Shown here: piece by piece, positions 10,569-23,371 of the stretch
Position numbering within the stretch: the first letter of the stretch is position 1
Layout of the letters: every line of letters starts with the position of its first letter
Assembly (NCBI RefSeq): GCF_037975245.1
Contig: NC_092564.1
Coordinates: 21,307,984 to 21,371,983, forward strand
Source of the DNA: Apostichopus japonicus
Taxonomy: Eukaryota > Echinodermata > Holothuroidea > Aspidochirotida > Stichopodidae
Reading direction: 5' to 3'
Length of the DNA stretch: 64,000 bases
The notes under the pieces: model-generated
Database searches by the model: none
The model's input: the letters and a program-made list of their open reading frames with translations, nothing else
Told to the model about the DNA's origin: nothing
Made by a program: the position numbers and the translations under genes

Positions 10569-13249
10569 TTACATGGAATTACGTACTAATAGCCAAGGCC
10601 TGTATTAGTTACAGTCACTTTATTACGCTGAACAACCAAAGTGAAGGCTTCAGTTCCTATTTTTGATATGAACGCAATGCATGTGTGCCCGGTGACTGTG
10701 CTGAGGACTAGCAGGTAAAAGTGGTCGGATTTTCACAAAATAACGTTATTGCGTTACTTGACAAATTGACAATTCGTCCATATGAGTCAGTTACACACTG
10801 AGACTTGAGACTGGAGTAGGCTACCTGTAGGTCCTAATAATTAAATAGGCAAAGGCCTAACGTTTACAGCTCGTATGGCACCTGTACCTATTTATCTGAA
10901 AACCAAACTCATGATGAGGGACGTGTTGAAGATTCATGTGGATCTTCCAGGCAGGTAGGTCTAGGCCAGGGTTGTCCAACCTTTTGCAGAGGAGGGCCAC
11001 ATGGAATGATTATGATGAAGGAGGGGGCCGCATGAACCCTAGCCAACGCTCGATTTTTTGCCCGAAGCCCAAGGCAACAAAATGTGAGCATTGCGAGCAG
11101 AGCGCACTGATTATACAGTTGTTATTCTGCCGATTCGAAGTAAGCTTTCACATTCATATGGTACGGATTCTAAAGTCAGGCCCATATTTCTGAAATATCA
11201 TGGGGAAGTAGGAATAATATCCTCTTGTTTGAACAAATGTAGGACTGGAGAAGAAACATTATATAGCCTAGACCAGGGTTGTCCAACCTACGGCCCGCGG
11301 GCCACAGTCCGACCGGCCTCAGGGCTGCGTCCGGCCCGCCAGAGATTATCTACGGTGCGAAATTTTAGTGAGCAGATATATTGATAACAATTTGAAGCTA
11401 TATAATCATCATCCGAACCTTCTGCGTCCAAAAAACTGCATACAGGTCACTTTGTGTGACACTCTCTCAGTGGAGGGGGGGGGGGGGCAGGCGGCTGAAC
11501 TTTATTCATCCGTTTTATCAGGACGGAAAATAAATCAGTACCAAAATATGATAGATTTGAAGGCAAACAAAGATCTGATTGAGATATTGAAATGCAATGG
11601 TCTCCAACTGTGTAAACTCATTGAACTTCAATAGGCCTGTACATGTTATGATATTTGTTGTAAATTGATTGTGCCATTAATAACATTGTCTGCAAAAAAA
11701 AACATTTTTACAGGTTGCACAAGATTATTCTTCCCCTGATGAAGTCTTCTCAAAATAGGTGGGCTGTGTGGAATGCAATGTATTTTCTATATAGTGGAGA
11801 CTTACTCCACATCCATGCCTTACTCCACATTCATCATATTCATACATTCATCCCCCTGCTGATGGTTCTCCAAAGTTTCATTCCCTACAGTATGTGTGGC
11901 AATTGTATTGAGGTATGATTTGTTCTTTGACATTCAACTCCAAAATTGGACTTCAGTTTTAAAGTTCCAGGTGCTAGAAACATAGACCAAATTGATTTTT
12001 TTCTTTTTGGAACTTGTTAGGCCATTATATAATCTGTTCTGGTGATGCAGAATTCATTCAGCAGATGGTTCAATTCCATCAACAGATATCATACAGCCAT
12101 ACAGTTTCCAAAAAGAAGGTCAAGTATTCGGCACCATCATGAGACTTGTAACAAAAGGAATTACAGGATTTTTCAATGGCAAAGCTCTCGTTGAATTTCC
12201 TCACATTGTCTACATAGGAATTTTCTTTGTGATACAGTAATCTAGCTTTCTAGTGTCAATCACTCTACATAGCAAATGCGAACAGTAGGGGTAATTTTAA
12301 AGTTATCATGACTTCATTATAGACCATCCACTGGTGTTCCAATGAAAGGCTCAAAATGAGTTGTTAGCTCGGCAGCTAACTTCAGATTAAACAACAACAA
12401 AAACTGTTTAAAGAAAATGTGTTTGGATGTTGCCATCTCAGACTTTGGAACTACTGGAACAGATAACTATTATAGAGAAGAACAGCTTTCAGCAAACTGG
12501 TTATCCACCATAAGCCATGTGTATGGAAATGTCTGTAGTTAGTGGACCTGAAGTTTCCCACCGGGATGCTCTGTAGGCTAGTGTAGGCCCATATGTTTAA
12601 ACAAAAGAAATTTTTATTACACACATAGGCATACATTTCTCATCAGCGAAACAAATTGTTGAACTATGCAAATATTACAGCATGTTGGCATGGCTGAGCT
12701 AACATTGGATGATTTTGAGCACCTCTTGTAAAGCCAGTGTGTTCATAAGCACCATTAGATGACTGGAAAAAAACCGATATTTTCACTTGTATGTAATCCA
12801 TTTGCACCTAACCACCCCAGATAAAGTTATCATGAACAATGTTCATCTTGTATAGTGTTCTCCATAAATTCTCCCTTCGTATTTGCTATTCTGTGTTCCC
12901 CAGTTTTCCATTAAGGACATGCATTAGTCACTGAATCACATATATTATCTGTCTAGTTTTTGTCCATTTTAGGGCACTGTCCCACCCCAGAAGTGTTTAA
13001 TACTGAAACTGGTAAATGGAAAGTGGTGGACACAGCATACATAAGCCTATGGAGAATTGGGGACAGCATAATGAACACATAAATTGGTGTCACTGTTCCT
13101 GTGGCTATGTAAAGGTCTCTTGTAATTTCTTTATATTCTTGCAAGGAGAAAGTTAATGAGTAAAATGTTTTGTGCAATATAGAGTCCCGGTTAAAAGAAA
13201 GTAGATATGCATTGAGAGTGTTTCAAGTAAATCACTAATTCCAGGTGGG
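10569..13249. other. No gene recognised; two hAT-like heads
   Basis: CAGGGTTGTCCAACC occurs at 10967 and 11274; the second is followed by TACGGCCCGCGGGCC, typical of hAT 5' ends. The rest is AT-rich, with a G-run at 11476-11487. ORFs of 60-97 codons here lack recognisable motifs and third-position bias. Confidence 0.4.
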
Positions 13250-13254
13250 GTTCC

Positions 13255-13520
13255 TCTTAAAGGTGTACTTTATTGGCTAACTATGCTAGATATTCAAATA
13301 TGGTCACCTTCAATATTCTTAAACTTTTTTTAATTACAAACTTTGAGGAAAATTCCTAACTGGGACATTTAGTCATCTTGTGTGTTCCTTAAAAATTTCA
13401 GAGAACAGTTTGTATAGTAAAGACCTCCAGGAAAGTACTTTTTGAAAACTTCTAGCAGTTATAGCATGCTAGAATTTGGGGCCTATACTGACTACCTTTA
13501 AAGCCAAAAGTTTGACTAAT
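13255..13520 (+). repeat. Dispersed repeat, copy 1
   Basis: This segment is homologous to the reverse complement of about 47425-47660, sharing GACCTCCAGGAAA, TACTTTTTGAAAA and TTTGGGGCCTAT in the same order with moderate divergence. One copy lies inside the 22.7-kb transposon and one outside, so it is an independent dispersed family. No coding potential seen. Confidence 0.65.
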
Positions 13521-14405
13521 CTCTGTTCCAAAATACCCCCAAAAGTATGAACAAGTATTGTTATTCTATAGTGGCTGACACTGGGAACCACCACCTGCCA
13601 GTAAGCACTTTGTAGTACTTTAGGGTGGAGGTTGAGGGGCTGGAGGTATCTGACTAAAACTGAGAGGTGTTGCCAATTAGAAGCATAAACACAGTATGTC
13701 TTCTGATAAACAATACTCTTGATAGGATTACAAGCAAATCACTTATAACAAAGAAGACATGGAAAAATAGAGGCTTAACTTTAAACATGAAGGTAACCTA
13801 TGGGTTTTCTCTTCTGACCAATGCAGTAAGTACATGGCACCTTTCAGTATGTGAAATGATTGTGTTTATCCCATGGTTTTAATTTGTTCTATACTTCTAG
13901 AAATAATTAAAAATTCATTGAATTCAATGCATCATACTCATGGTTTCGTGGGCAATGACTTTGTTTAATACCCTGTAATAACAAGGACACCTTGAAGCAG
14001 GAGCCACGACAAAGCAAAAACATGAGAAATGATCTGCAGAAAGTTATGAACAGTTGTTAATTTTGTTTTCTTAACTTCCTGAAATCTACGAAATATATTG
14101 TATTGCTTCCTAACTATTCGTCTATTTTACTACACTTTATTCATGAAGGCACCAATTCAATGCAAAGTGTGTTACTTGAAATGCCTCGACGATGGAAACA
14201 GTTGCTGACAACATCTGAAGTACGGTGGTTTGGAGTACTCAGTGTTTCTGTGGTCCAAGCATGTTGCAGCATTTGTTGAGTAAAATAGTGAACCATGATA
14301 ACTTGCACACATCCATTAAGAAAAGCGGAGGGGTGAGGTGGGGGAGGGTGGCGGGTCGATAGTTTCAGGTACACCAATCCATGGGCAACTTAATGTATAA
14401 ATGCC
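13521..14405. other. No gene recognised
   Basis: AT-rich sequence with only short ORFs. I see no splice-exon pattern or repeat worth delimiting. Confidence 0.4.
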
Positions 14406-14650
14406 TTTTATTATTATTATTATTATTCATCGTCATTCTTATTGTTGTTATTATTATTATTGTTGTTGTTTTTACTATAATTACTTTTATTATGATTATC
14501 GTCATTGTCATCCTCATCATTCTTATTGCTATTATTATTTTTGTTGTTACTATGATTACTATTGTTATCTTTATCATCATCATTCTTATTATTATTGTTG
14601 TTGTTACTATTATTATCGTCATTATCATCATTATTTCTATTATTAAGTCT
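14406..14650. repeat. (TTA/TTG/TCA)n trinucleotide microsatellite
   Basis: About 245 bases of imperfect TTA, GTT and TCA triplets. Long open frames of Ile/Val/Leu or Tyr/Cys/His runs on both strands are low-complexity artefacts. Confidence 0.9.
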
Positions 14651-14957
14651 TCGGAGGGGGTGGAGTGGTATAGGTAACTGGGATTGTAATGACTTTTACA
14701 GTACATTTCCATCAAGTTTATTTCAAGCTCCTTATCACATCTTTTCTCTTACCCTATATATTCATATTTTGTGTACCTCGTGTATTTTTACATTTATACT
14801 ATATTTTTGGTTTGAAATGAAAAGAATAAAATAGAAAAGTCTGAGTCATTGTATTTCAGTTGCTGTAGTTCTCTGGGGCATTATATCCAGAAAGAGGCCT
14901 CTTTTGATTCCTTGCTAAAGACTGAAGAAATCAATGCGATGGTGATTGTGTGGGTTG

Positions 14958-14994
14958 GTGCGTGTGCGCGCGTGTGTGCGTGTGTGTGTGTGTA
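14958..14994. repeat. (GT)n microsatellite with GC interruptions
   Basis: Alternating purine-pyrimidine tract GTGTGCGCGCGTGTG followed by GT repeats; able to adopt Z-DNA. Confidence 0.85.
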
Positions 14995-14999
14995 TGAGA

Positions 15000-15785
15000 C
15001 ACTTTCTTGTAAACACGATATCTCAACAATTGAAGCTTGTATGTAACACATACTATTCATATGGGTAACCCATATTAGGAAAAAGACTACTATTGTTTTT
15101 GGTGGAGGTCAAAGGTCATTTGAGGTCACCAGAGTTCAAACTAAAAACCTCTTAAGCTGCCTGTAAACACAATATCTTGTAGGAAGGGGTAACTTGGAAG
15201 GATTTCATACTTAGTATGTAGATGGCCCATATTGTGTAGGAGATCCCTATTATATTGGACGCGGGTCAACAGTCATGTGAGGTCAGCAGATCTGAGGTGA
15301 AAGTCTGAAAATCTTGTGAGAAATTACTCTAAAAGTGAAATTGCGTTAATGTACAAACAAAGCACGTAGATTGCCTTTGGTGAGAACAAAATCGCTTTGG
15401 AATTTCATGCGTGTCAAATTTCCTTTGAGGTCAAGAGAAGTAGTTTTCAGAAAACCCAATCTACGGTACCCAACATCGACCATACTGTCATCACATACAT
15501 GTTTCTGCATTACGATCATGATGCACAAGCCTATATCATTTCGTCGTCCGGATCAGGCATCCGTACAAAACTGTCGCAGCGAAACCGGTGTACGAGCTGC
15601 ATTTCGCGTAAGTTGCTGAGTTCCTGTAGGTTCTCTCTGGCCAGCATCTTTGTAGTAAGCAATAAGATTTTGATATGTACTTGGTATGTCGATGATCCAT
15701 ATCAATTAAATAACCCTATTGTTTTGGTGAAGGTCAATACAGCCCAAACTGTGAATAAACTACAAACATGGTATATCCAAATCTC
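15000..15785. repeat. Degenerate ~150-200-bp tandem units with AGGTCA clusters
   Basis: The phrases TGTAAACACGATATCT / TGTAAACACAATATCT, GAGGTCAAAGGTCATTTGAGG, CGGGTCAACAGTCATGTGAGG and TGAAGGTCAATACAGCCC recur in register. They mark at least two, perhaps four, diverged units. A 131-codon ORF at 15397-15792 runs across the units and has no recognisable motif. Confidence 0.5.
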
Positions 15786-18679
15786 TAGTTGAAATCAAAG
15801 CCCTAACAAAATTTCTCCTATGGGCCCGGCAAGCGAATTTTTTTTTCCCAAACAGGTTCTCAATTACGGAGTTTTCAGCCAATCAGATTGCTCGTGACGT
15901 CAGCATCAAACGCTTGATAGTTCGAAGACATACACTGAGTTACACACTGACACTTAATAATTTGTTACGCGGTTTCCCTGCAAACGCCCTAACTTTTACT
16001 TTTAATGCTTGGATAACATGTTGACCTTACTTATGATACATACGCTACATTCTATCGGTTTCGTGTTTACGCCATCCAAGATTCGTCAGCCGTTCTATTG
16101 AAATCGGAATTCGTTTCGTGGAATGGGTAGGCCTACAACAAAATCAACTTCACGACGCGAGTTCAGCCTTGAATGAATATACGCAAAACAGTTTAGTGTA
16201 TAGTCAAGGCTTCATAATTGACGCACCCCCGTAATTGACGCACCTTCAATTATTACTAGCAACGATAGAGCAGGCCACCTAAACTTTTTGCAGTCAAGCA
16301 GAATTACATATTTCATGAGTTTGAATCCATTTCAGCTATTTGATGACCAAATTGTGGAATTTTTAAGCTTTTAACACCCTTCCCCCCGGTTTTGTACGTT
16401 CAGTTTTTGGGCATTTGGGAATCTTGCACCCTAAAAATAACCAACATTTCCTCAATATCATGGACAACACTATTCTCTGGGACCTGATCTGTCTAAGCTT
16501 AGAGGCTCAAAGTATAGCAAACAGCATATAAAGTCAATGGATGTATACTAAAGCCTTCACTACAGTTAGCTTAGGCCTATCGACGAATGTGTCAATTTAG
16601 GGGTATGAAAGAACTTGACACGGCAGACATTTTGTGGTCAAGTTCTGCTCAATTGTACGTTGCATATGCACAGAACAATAAATATATTGAGATCATTACA
16701 TTTCTGAGGAACCACACATATGAAAAACACATACAGTTGAGTGATTTTGATTTATAGGCTGCTCATTGCCCTTTTGTAAATGATGTTCTTATCCTTTAAG
16801 AAAGGTGAATAATAAAGAAAAATACCACGGCAGCACGGCTAATAAATGAGCAGTGATGTAAGATGTTTGAATAGCTAACCACCGGACCAAAGTTCAGCAG
16901 GCTGATTCGAAATATACCAATAACAGATGAGAACAATTTGCGGAAGGAAGGAGTGCTTCTAAATAAACCTTCACATGATCAGCTATACACAATAATGCAC
17001 ATGTTTTGTAGCATATATAGTCCAATACACCTGTTTTCTCAAAGGTATTCCGTAAGAATGGGGGGGGGGTCTTTAAAGGGGGTGGGGGTCCGATCTTCTA
17101 ATTTTATGGCTTAGTGGGTCACTACTTCCCAAACATATTCGAGACGGATGCTCATACCATTTCTGGTTTAGAAGGTTAAAGTGCTAAACTGGCCATATTT
17201 TCAAACTGAGGCTAAAAATCGAAAGAAACTTGCAGAACTAATAGTTTCTATGGAAAACTTCCCCACCTTCCAAACGAGTGTGGTAACGTCACAGAATCAC
17301 AGGAGAATGGCATGTCCAAAATATTAAAGTCTTAAGAAAGTCAAAATCTTGGTTGGAACTAAAATTTATATGTGCGGCATTCAGTGGAAAGGATTTCGAC
17401 TTCGAAAAGAATTTTCGAAACAATTATGGCGTTAACCCACACCCTTTAGGTTTACCATTAGGATTAGCCTGATTAATTATGGTGTCTAAATGAAGAGGTC
17501 TATAGGAAGCTGAACCTCCGAATGCATATTATGGCAGACCGATGCTTTCACGTGATATCCATGTATAAGCTCATTGGAAGGTAGCATACGCCCATTAAAA
17601 GCCCCATTGACTTACACACTAAATCACAAAAGTAATGTGTTCTCTAAGTCTAGATAGAAGTTTTCACTAGCTTAACGCTACCCATCACCGGATAGCTGAC
17701 AAGTTGGCCTTTCATGGCACCATCAATTTTCCGTACCATGACCGTGAAAATTTTTTGCTATCCGAGCCGGAAGTTTTCGTCACTTGTAAACAAACCTCTT
17801 CACTCAGTGGTAAACAAATTTCCTACGCTGCTCCTGGGAAGCCTAAAGGGTCTAAAATTGCCTCAATTGACCCAATTTTTTCACCACATGTACTTCCATT
17901 CATGCTCTTCAACATGAAAGCCACAAAAAAATAGATTATGATTGATAACAGGTCACAAAAGATGTTCTCCTGCTGCTTTTTGGCACTTTTCCTGAAGGAG
18001 AACAATCGAGCGGATTGATATAGACTCTAATAGGAGTATGCCACCTGGAAGTTGCTCTCCATGTGAGGGCGCTTCATAAGAATACTTTCTAAGGCAAACC
18101 CCACAGCACTGGAAAGATCTGTGAACTTGAAACTTATAATTACCTTGAAAGCTAATTGGAAAGGTACGTTTTGTAAATTAAGTCCCGATTTTCCCGTCTT
18201 TTAACTCCAAGCGGATGTGACGTATTCGTGTACGTCAATAAGTCGGAAATGCAACATGCAATGGCATAATAATTTGTGGCGTATATACAGCATGACATTT
18301 TCTCTTACTTCTTAAGTTTCACATCTTTTCTTATACTTGAATAAAAGGCGGCATGTTAAAAAAGACATACAAAAAGTAAAAAAATATAATAAAAAAATTA
18401 CCAGAGGTCGGAGGCAATCGATATGACATTGCAAAACTGAGCTTTGTCTTTATTATTTAAATATAGAATTTCAAGCCAGTCGGGCAAAGTTTACATTGGC
18501 GCAAAATACCGCTCCACAATATAACGTCATAAAAATCGATAAAAATACTGTTTGTGATAGAATTGGACTCGCTGGGTCCATTGATGCAATGATCAGGACG
18601 ATCAAATGCATTATTGTATGGACTGAGAGGAGAATGAAAGGGTAGATAATTATGATATCATTCCGAGTCTATATAGCTA
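15786..18679. other. No gene recognised
   Basis: AT-rich sequence with a duplicated AATTGACGCACC at 16214-16244 and a G-run at 17058-17067. The open frames at 17704-17934 have no motif and overlap one another in two frames. Confidence 0.4.
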
Positions 18680-18687
18680 GGGGAGGC

Positions 18688-19384
18688 CAGTGGCGTAGCC
18701 AGAGGGAGCCAGGTATTTTTTCTTCTTCAAATTTGCTTTGTGCTACAGTCTTGCCCCCCCCCCCCCCCCAAATGAGATCCAGTGATGTATTCAAAATTAT
18801 ACTTTTTTTAACATTTCTTCGAGTTCTGATCACAAGTATTCATACCTCAGGGCTCATGTTCATACTTCATGTAAGGTCAGAACTTGGTAATCAGACCGAA
18901 ATATTATACATTTTGGGCCTTCATCATACCCACATACGGAGACCGTTGATCAATATCGTCCTACAGAAAAAGCGCCAATAATTTGGCCAGTTGTATAACC
19001 GTTACGAACTAACGCTAGCAACCCATGTTTATTTTCAGCGACCAATGATGCCACTTGTGGAGAATATTCACTGCACGTATAGGTCCTATAGGCCTAGTGA
19101 AACTTGTTTCTGTGGGAATCTGGGCATGTTGTGAATTAGAGTAGCAAATTTATTCACTGTATCCTTTTCATATTGTGCGGAATTATGCAGGAACCACGAC
19201 GACTGTCTCCGCAATAGAGGTAAATTAAGTGAAAGTGTGTCATGTTCCACTGAACCATTAGATGTGTATTTGTGCAGACGAGGTGCCCGTTAACTTAATA
19301 CATATATTTCTTGGTAATTCCTACCATCAACCCCTCTTAAGAAAAATCTTGCCCCCTAACAATTGAATGTTGGCTACGCCACAG
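18688..19384. mobile_element. Non-autonomous hAT element, 697 bp
   Basis: Starts CAGTGGCGTAGCCA and ends TGGCTACGCCACAG, inverted repeats with one mismatch at the second position. The flanking 8-mers GGGGAGGC (18680-18687) and TGGGAGGC (19385-19392) match at 7 of 8, a slightly decayed hAT target duplication. No transposase is inside. Confidence 0.8.
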
Positions 19385-19392
19385 TGGGAGGC

Positions 19393-20567
19393 CACGTTGA
19401 CTTAGAACTTATGTTGTTGGTACAAGACCACAGATGGGACTCACTATTGTTTATAGTCTTGCCCGATTTAAAATGTCCCGTGATTAAAATGGCATGCAAA
19501 TGTGGCCAAGGAACAAATAAATATTAGTAGAGGGCGCTCGTGTTAGCTTACATTTAGAGCTAATTTATGTTCTACTTACATTCAGAGCCATGTATACCTT
19601 TTTGTTTACATTAATGTAAGATACATAACCTGTCATATTTCAAAGCTATAAGCCTTAAAGTGTTGAGATTCTTCATCCTATCAGACCAACCTATGAGAGG
19701 TTATTGATCCCCCCCCCCCACTCCCCTTGGCAGTAGTATACTGCATGATGTTGGTGCGAAGAAGAGTTTTGCCTGACCATTGCCTTTTCCAAACTTAAAT
19801 GATCGGGCTGTTGTTAGCATTATAGGAGTGCTGTTGTAGGTGCAACTTTCCGAGTTTTACCTACGAAAACACTTGAGTATGGGGGAGGGGGAAAAGTGGA
19901 AATGTTATAAATAAATCAGCCTCCCTAGAGAGTCATGTTTTTTGTGGTAACATTATACATGGACCCTCACACTTGCAAAATCATTTACATCCAGTGTGAG
20001 GGTATGACAGATACTTGGGGGGGGGGGGGCAGGGGAGACACACCCAAAATGTTCTGCTCAGTATCCCCAGGGGAGACACACCCAAAATGTTCTGCTCAGT
20101 ATGTGCTGTAGACATGCTGACGGAGTTAGTGTGAAGGCTGGTTGCATGTGAGATAGTTGTCACAACATCATGAAATGGGGGTGTAGGCGGTTTTACACTA
20201 TCTAACGCAACTTAGTAGCCAAGAACCTGAAGTATTTTTAAGGGAGGGCCCGAAGAACATGAACTTATAGCATGCTCCTCATGGTGAAACATAATTGCAC
20301 CTATTAGGTGAATTGAGTGTACTTTTAATAGTAAGAAAGACTAGCGTAGGTTCTTATGACCAACTAGCCCGGTTTCTGCTCTCAACGTTTATAGGAGGAG
20401 CTTCATCAGTAGTAAGCCTTTGAATATTTTATATTCGGCATGAGCGTCTCGTTCTCAAAATGCATCTATTTTCTGTGCATGAGTTTTTATGGACTCATGG
20501 TGCAACTATAAGAGCATCTAAAAAAGATTCGTGTGAACCTTGAGAGTTAGCGAAAATTGGTGTCAGT
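19393..20567. other. No gene recognised
   Basis: Unique-looking AT-rich sequence with runs of C or G. The only structure noted is the 38-bp duplication at 20030-20105. Confidence 0.4.
20030..20105. repeat. 38-bp direct duplication
   Basis: 20030-20067 and 20068-20105 are the same 38-base unit (CAGGGGAGACACACCCAAAA...), differing only in the last bases. Confidence 0.9.
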
Positions 20568-20651
20568 GTCGACACCGAGGTTTGAACCAGGGACCTCAGG
20601 TACTGCAGACGTGTACTCTCCCGTTCTGCCACCTCACCGCTCTAACGGACG
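20568..20651 (-). repeat. tRNA-derived SINE head (tRNA-like)
   Basis: On the minus strand a tRNA-like segment starts GCGGTGAGGTGGCAGAACGG (A-box-like). About 45 bases later it contains GGTTCAAACC, a good B box. The T stem pairs only partly and no intact acceptor stem is apparent, so this is more likely the promoter head of a SINE than a working tRNA gene. The SINE body and tail were not delimited. Confidence 0.45.
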
Positions 20652-22226
20652 TTGTGATGATGATATGATATGATACACCTCGTATTACGCTTCCACCCGA
20701 AGGTGCTTCAGCAGACTAAGGAAATCCTTAGTCGGAAATTATTGAGGTTCCAAGTTTTTGTGCGTGGAAGGACACCGTTGTTCAGTCGGAAACCCTTTGT
20801 TTGCCTTTACGGACGTAAATGAGCAGCTGTGAACCATTGTTATTTTGGTCAGCTGGTCGGTTGGGGAGTAACTCTTTTGTTATAGAGTTGGCGTTCTGAG
20901 GAAGGCAGTGAAGTCAAACAGTGACGGCCTGTGATTGGCCCAAATTCTGTTGTAGAAGCCTTTTTATTATAGGCTACAACGTGGTGACGCACACACACTC
21001 TTATGGTGTAATTTTTTAGGTTCTTTGGCGACAAAAATTGGCTTTTGTGTCTCGCTCTAGTGAGACGATGGAATATTCAACGTATTTTCCATCCAAGTTT
21101 AACGTTAGAGATTCCTCGAAAGAATTCTCAGTGGTATGCAAACCTACGTCTCGATATTCCGAAGAACAGAGAGGCAAAAGAAGGAAATGTTAATTGACTG
21201 AAAAGACTGACTGAAACCACAGAATGCTTAGCATACAATGGGTGGGTTCATTTACTGCAATGTTCAGAAAATAACATAATATGAACCCTGCTGAAGGATA
21301 ACTATTTCATGCCACAAAAAATACCTTTTCACAGTGAAAAGAACCTTTTTAGACTAAATAGATCTGTCAATAAAGGAACAGCACATATATCACCTGTGAT
21401 TTGCAAGGGCATATTTCTATAGCGTTTTAATGTTGAGAATTGTTATTTATTTTAACATTGCTTACTAATTATTAGTCACTAGTATAAAATTCTTCTTGAT
21501 TAACTGTATGATTAGGTGGCAGAAATATGATAATTATGATAGTAACTTGAGCAAATATACCTACAAACCTTTTCTGCCACACCCCCTTTTTTTTATCATC
21601 ACTGAACAACCATTCTAATTGTTATTCTGCTTGCATACAGTGCTTTCTCAATTGACTTGAATTGTGATCAATCATAGTTATTTGGATCATTTGCTTGATC
21701 CTATGAAGTTTTACAGTACCTAAATGAGTAAACATCTAAGAATGTCTGCAAAGGTAAAATACTAACTGTATCCAGGGACAGTATTGAACTTATCACAATA
21801 TGAGGTTCAACTGCATTATACCATACTGCAGCTTTAAACAACTACATACACATAAACCTGCAAAACCAAGAAATATGCCTCCTCCCAACCCATTGCCTTT
21901 TCAGGTATATGCACAGTATGCCTTCATTATTAGCAATCATGGCTGGTGAAAGACATAAAAGTTGATAAAACTAGTAGAACATATAATTTTCAGTTATGTC
22001 CAGCCAAATCAGTCTCTATGTGATTACTGCTATGTCTTTCTGCTACTACTGCACTCATGAACCTTTCTCTATGAGGCTTCTTATGCCCTTCAGCATGTCT
22101 CTTGACATAAATAGAATGAAAAGATAAAAAGTTTCAACACAATATGCATGAAAATATGAGTGTGATGTCTGGTATTTTGTGTAGAGTATTTGCCCACTTT
22201 TGGCAAAAGTTTTGCAAACTGCCATA
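20652..22226. other. No gene recognised
   Basis: AT-rich, no motif-bearing ORF. May include the body of the SINE whose tRNA-like head is at 20568-20651, but no boundary is visible. Confidence 0.35.
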
Positions 22227-22234
22227 GGTGAAAT

Positions 22235-23363
22235 CAGGGTTCGCAGGTATCTTCCGGGGGTGGAAAAAACCGCGGCATAAACCGCGGTTTTTTCCACTCA
22301 GAAGAAATAGGTTTCTTCCAGTTTCTTCCGGACAAAATGGAAGAAACTCATTTTTTAGGGAAAAACTGTTGATAAAGTTTCATAACAACCTGCAATGATT
22401 TCTAACTATGTAATAAATGGACAAGAAGCACTATAGTGTCATCTAGGTAGTCTATATCTAGGTTTGGAGCACATGACCTGCCTCCAGCATATACTGTACA
22501 CAATATAGTACTAGGCTACTGTAGCATCGGACAATTAAGGGAACAACTATGGGCAAGCAATATTTTGCAGACCAGAATGGTCCTGATTATAGCCCAGTTT
22601 TTAGTTAAAAACTAGTTTCTGAGTGGAGGGACAAGTGTTCCCTGGAAACTAGTGTAGGCCTACTACAATGAACACTCATTACTACGATTACATTGACCAC
22701 TATGACCATATTTTGTGGAGATTGAACTCAAGACATGAGGGTTACAGATTCGACTGGAAGTTGTAGTGTGAAATGAGGGCTGGGTCATGGCCAGCTGTGT
22801 TTAATTGTGGATGTTTGTTCTTTTGCTGTTGGAATGACAAGTCCTCCTATTAACTACAAGTTGTGATTTAGGGAGTTGCAGAAATTAAACTGTTGCCTAA
22901 ATCTCATTGATATTGTTCGGCTATTTGCTTGGTGTTCATTGTATTAAATCCTCAGTGCATGGGCCAATCCAGGTTAATCATTCATACAGTATGGCCAGTT
23001 ATGCAATTCTGGTTGATGGGGGGATCGCGAGATGATAAGTAGTCCTTCAATATTGTGATTTATAAGCAAACATCTATGGGTGTAGAAAAAACCCCAAAAT
23101 TATAATCAAAACAAAAATATCATATTTTATATTGGTTTCAATGGTATGCATTTCAGTCAGATGGTGGTAAGCTATTTGTCTCTTTATCATGTATGTGGGC
23201 TGTGCTGCTTATATGCCAATTTTCACAGTTTCTTCCAGTTTCTTCCGGTTTCTTCCAGTTTCTTCCGGAAGAAACTGGAAGAAACCTGGAAGAAACAGGT
23301 TTCTTCCAGTTTCTTCCACGTCACCGGAAGAAATAGGTTTCTTCCGGAAGAAACCGAACCCTG
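22235..23363. mobile_element. Non-autonomous hAT element with GTTTCTTCC palindromes, 1129 bp
   Basis: Left end CAGGGTTCG and right end CGAACCCTG, flanked by a perfect 8-bp duplication GGTGAAAT (22227-22234 and 23364-23371). Both subterminal zones (22250-22340 and 23225-23360) are packed with GTTTCTTCC and its complement GGAAGAAAC, forming many overlapping inverted repeats. The left zone also has the palindrome AACCGCGGCATAAACCGCGGTT. No transposase. Confidence 0.9.
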
Positions 23364-23371
23364 GGTGAAAT

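Noticed and set aside
14381-14715. Ile/Val- or Met/Ile-rich ORFs on both strands
   Set aside because: They are translations of the TTA/GTT/TCA microsatellite.
15397-15792. 131-codon ORF as a gene
   Set aside because: It crosses degenerate repeat units, overlaps ORFs in other frames and has no motif or codon bias.
20568-20651. Functional tRNA gene
   Set aside because: A and B boxes are recognisable but the acceptor stem and anticodon arm do not fold cleanly; a SINE head fits better.
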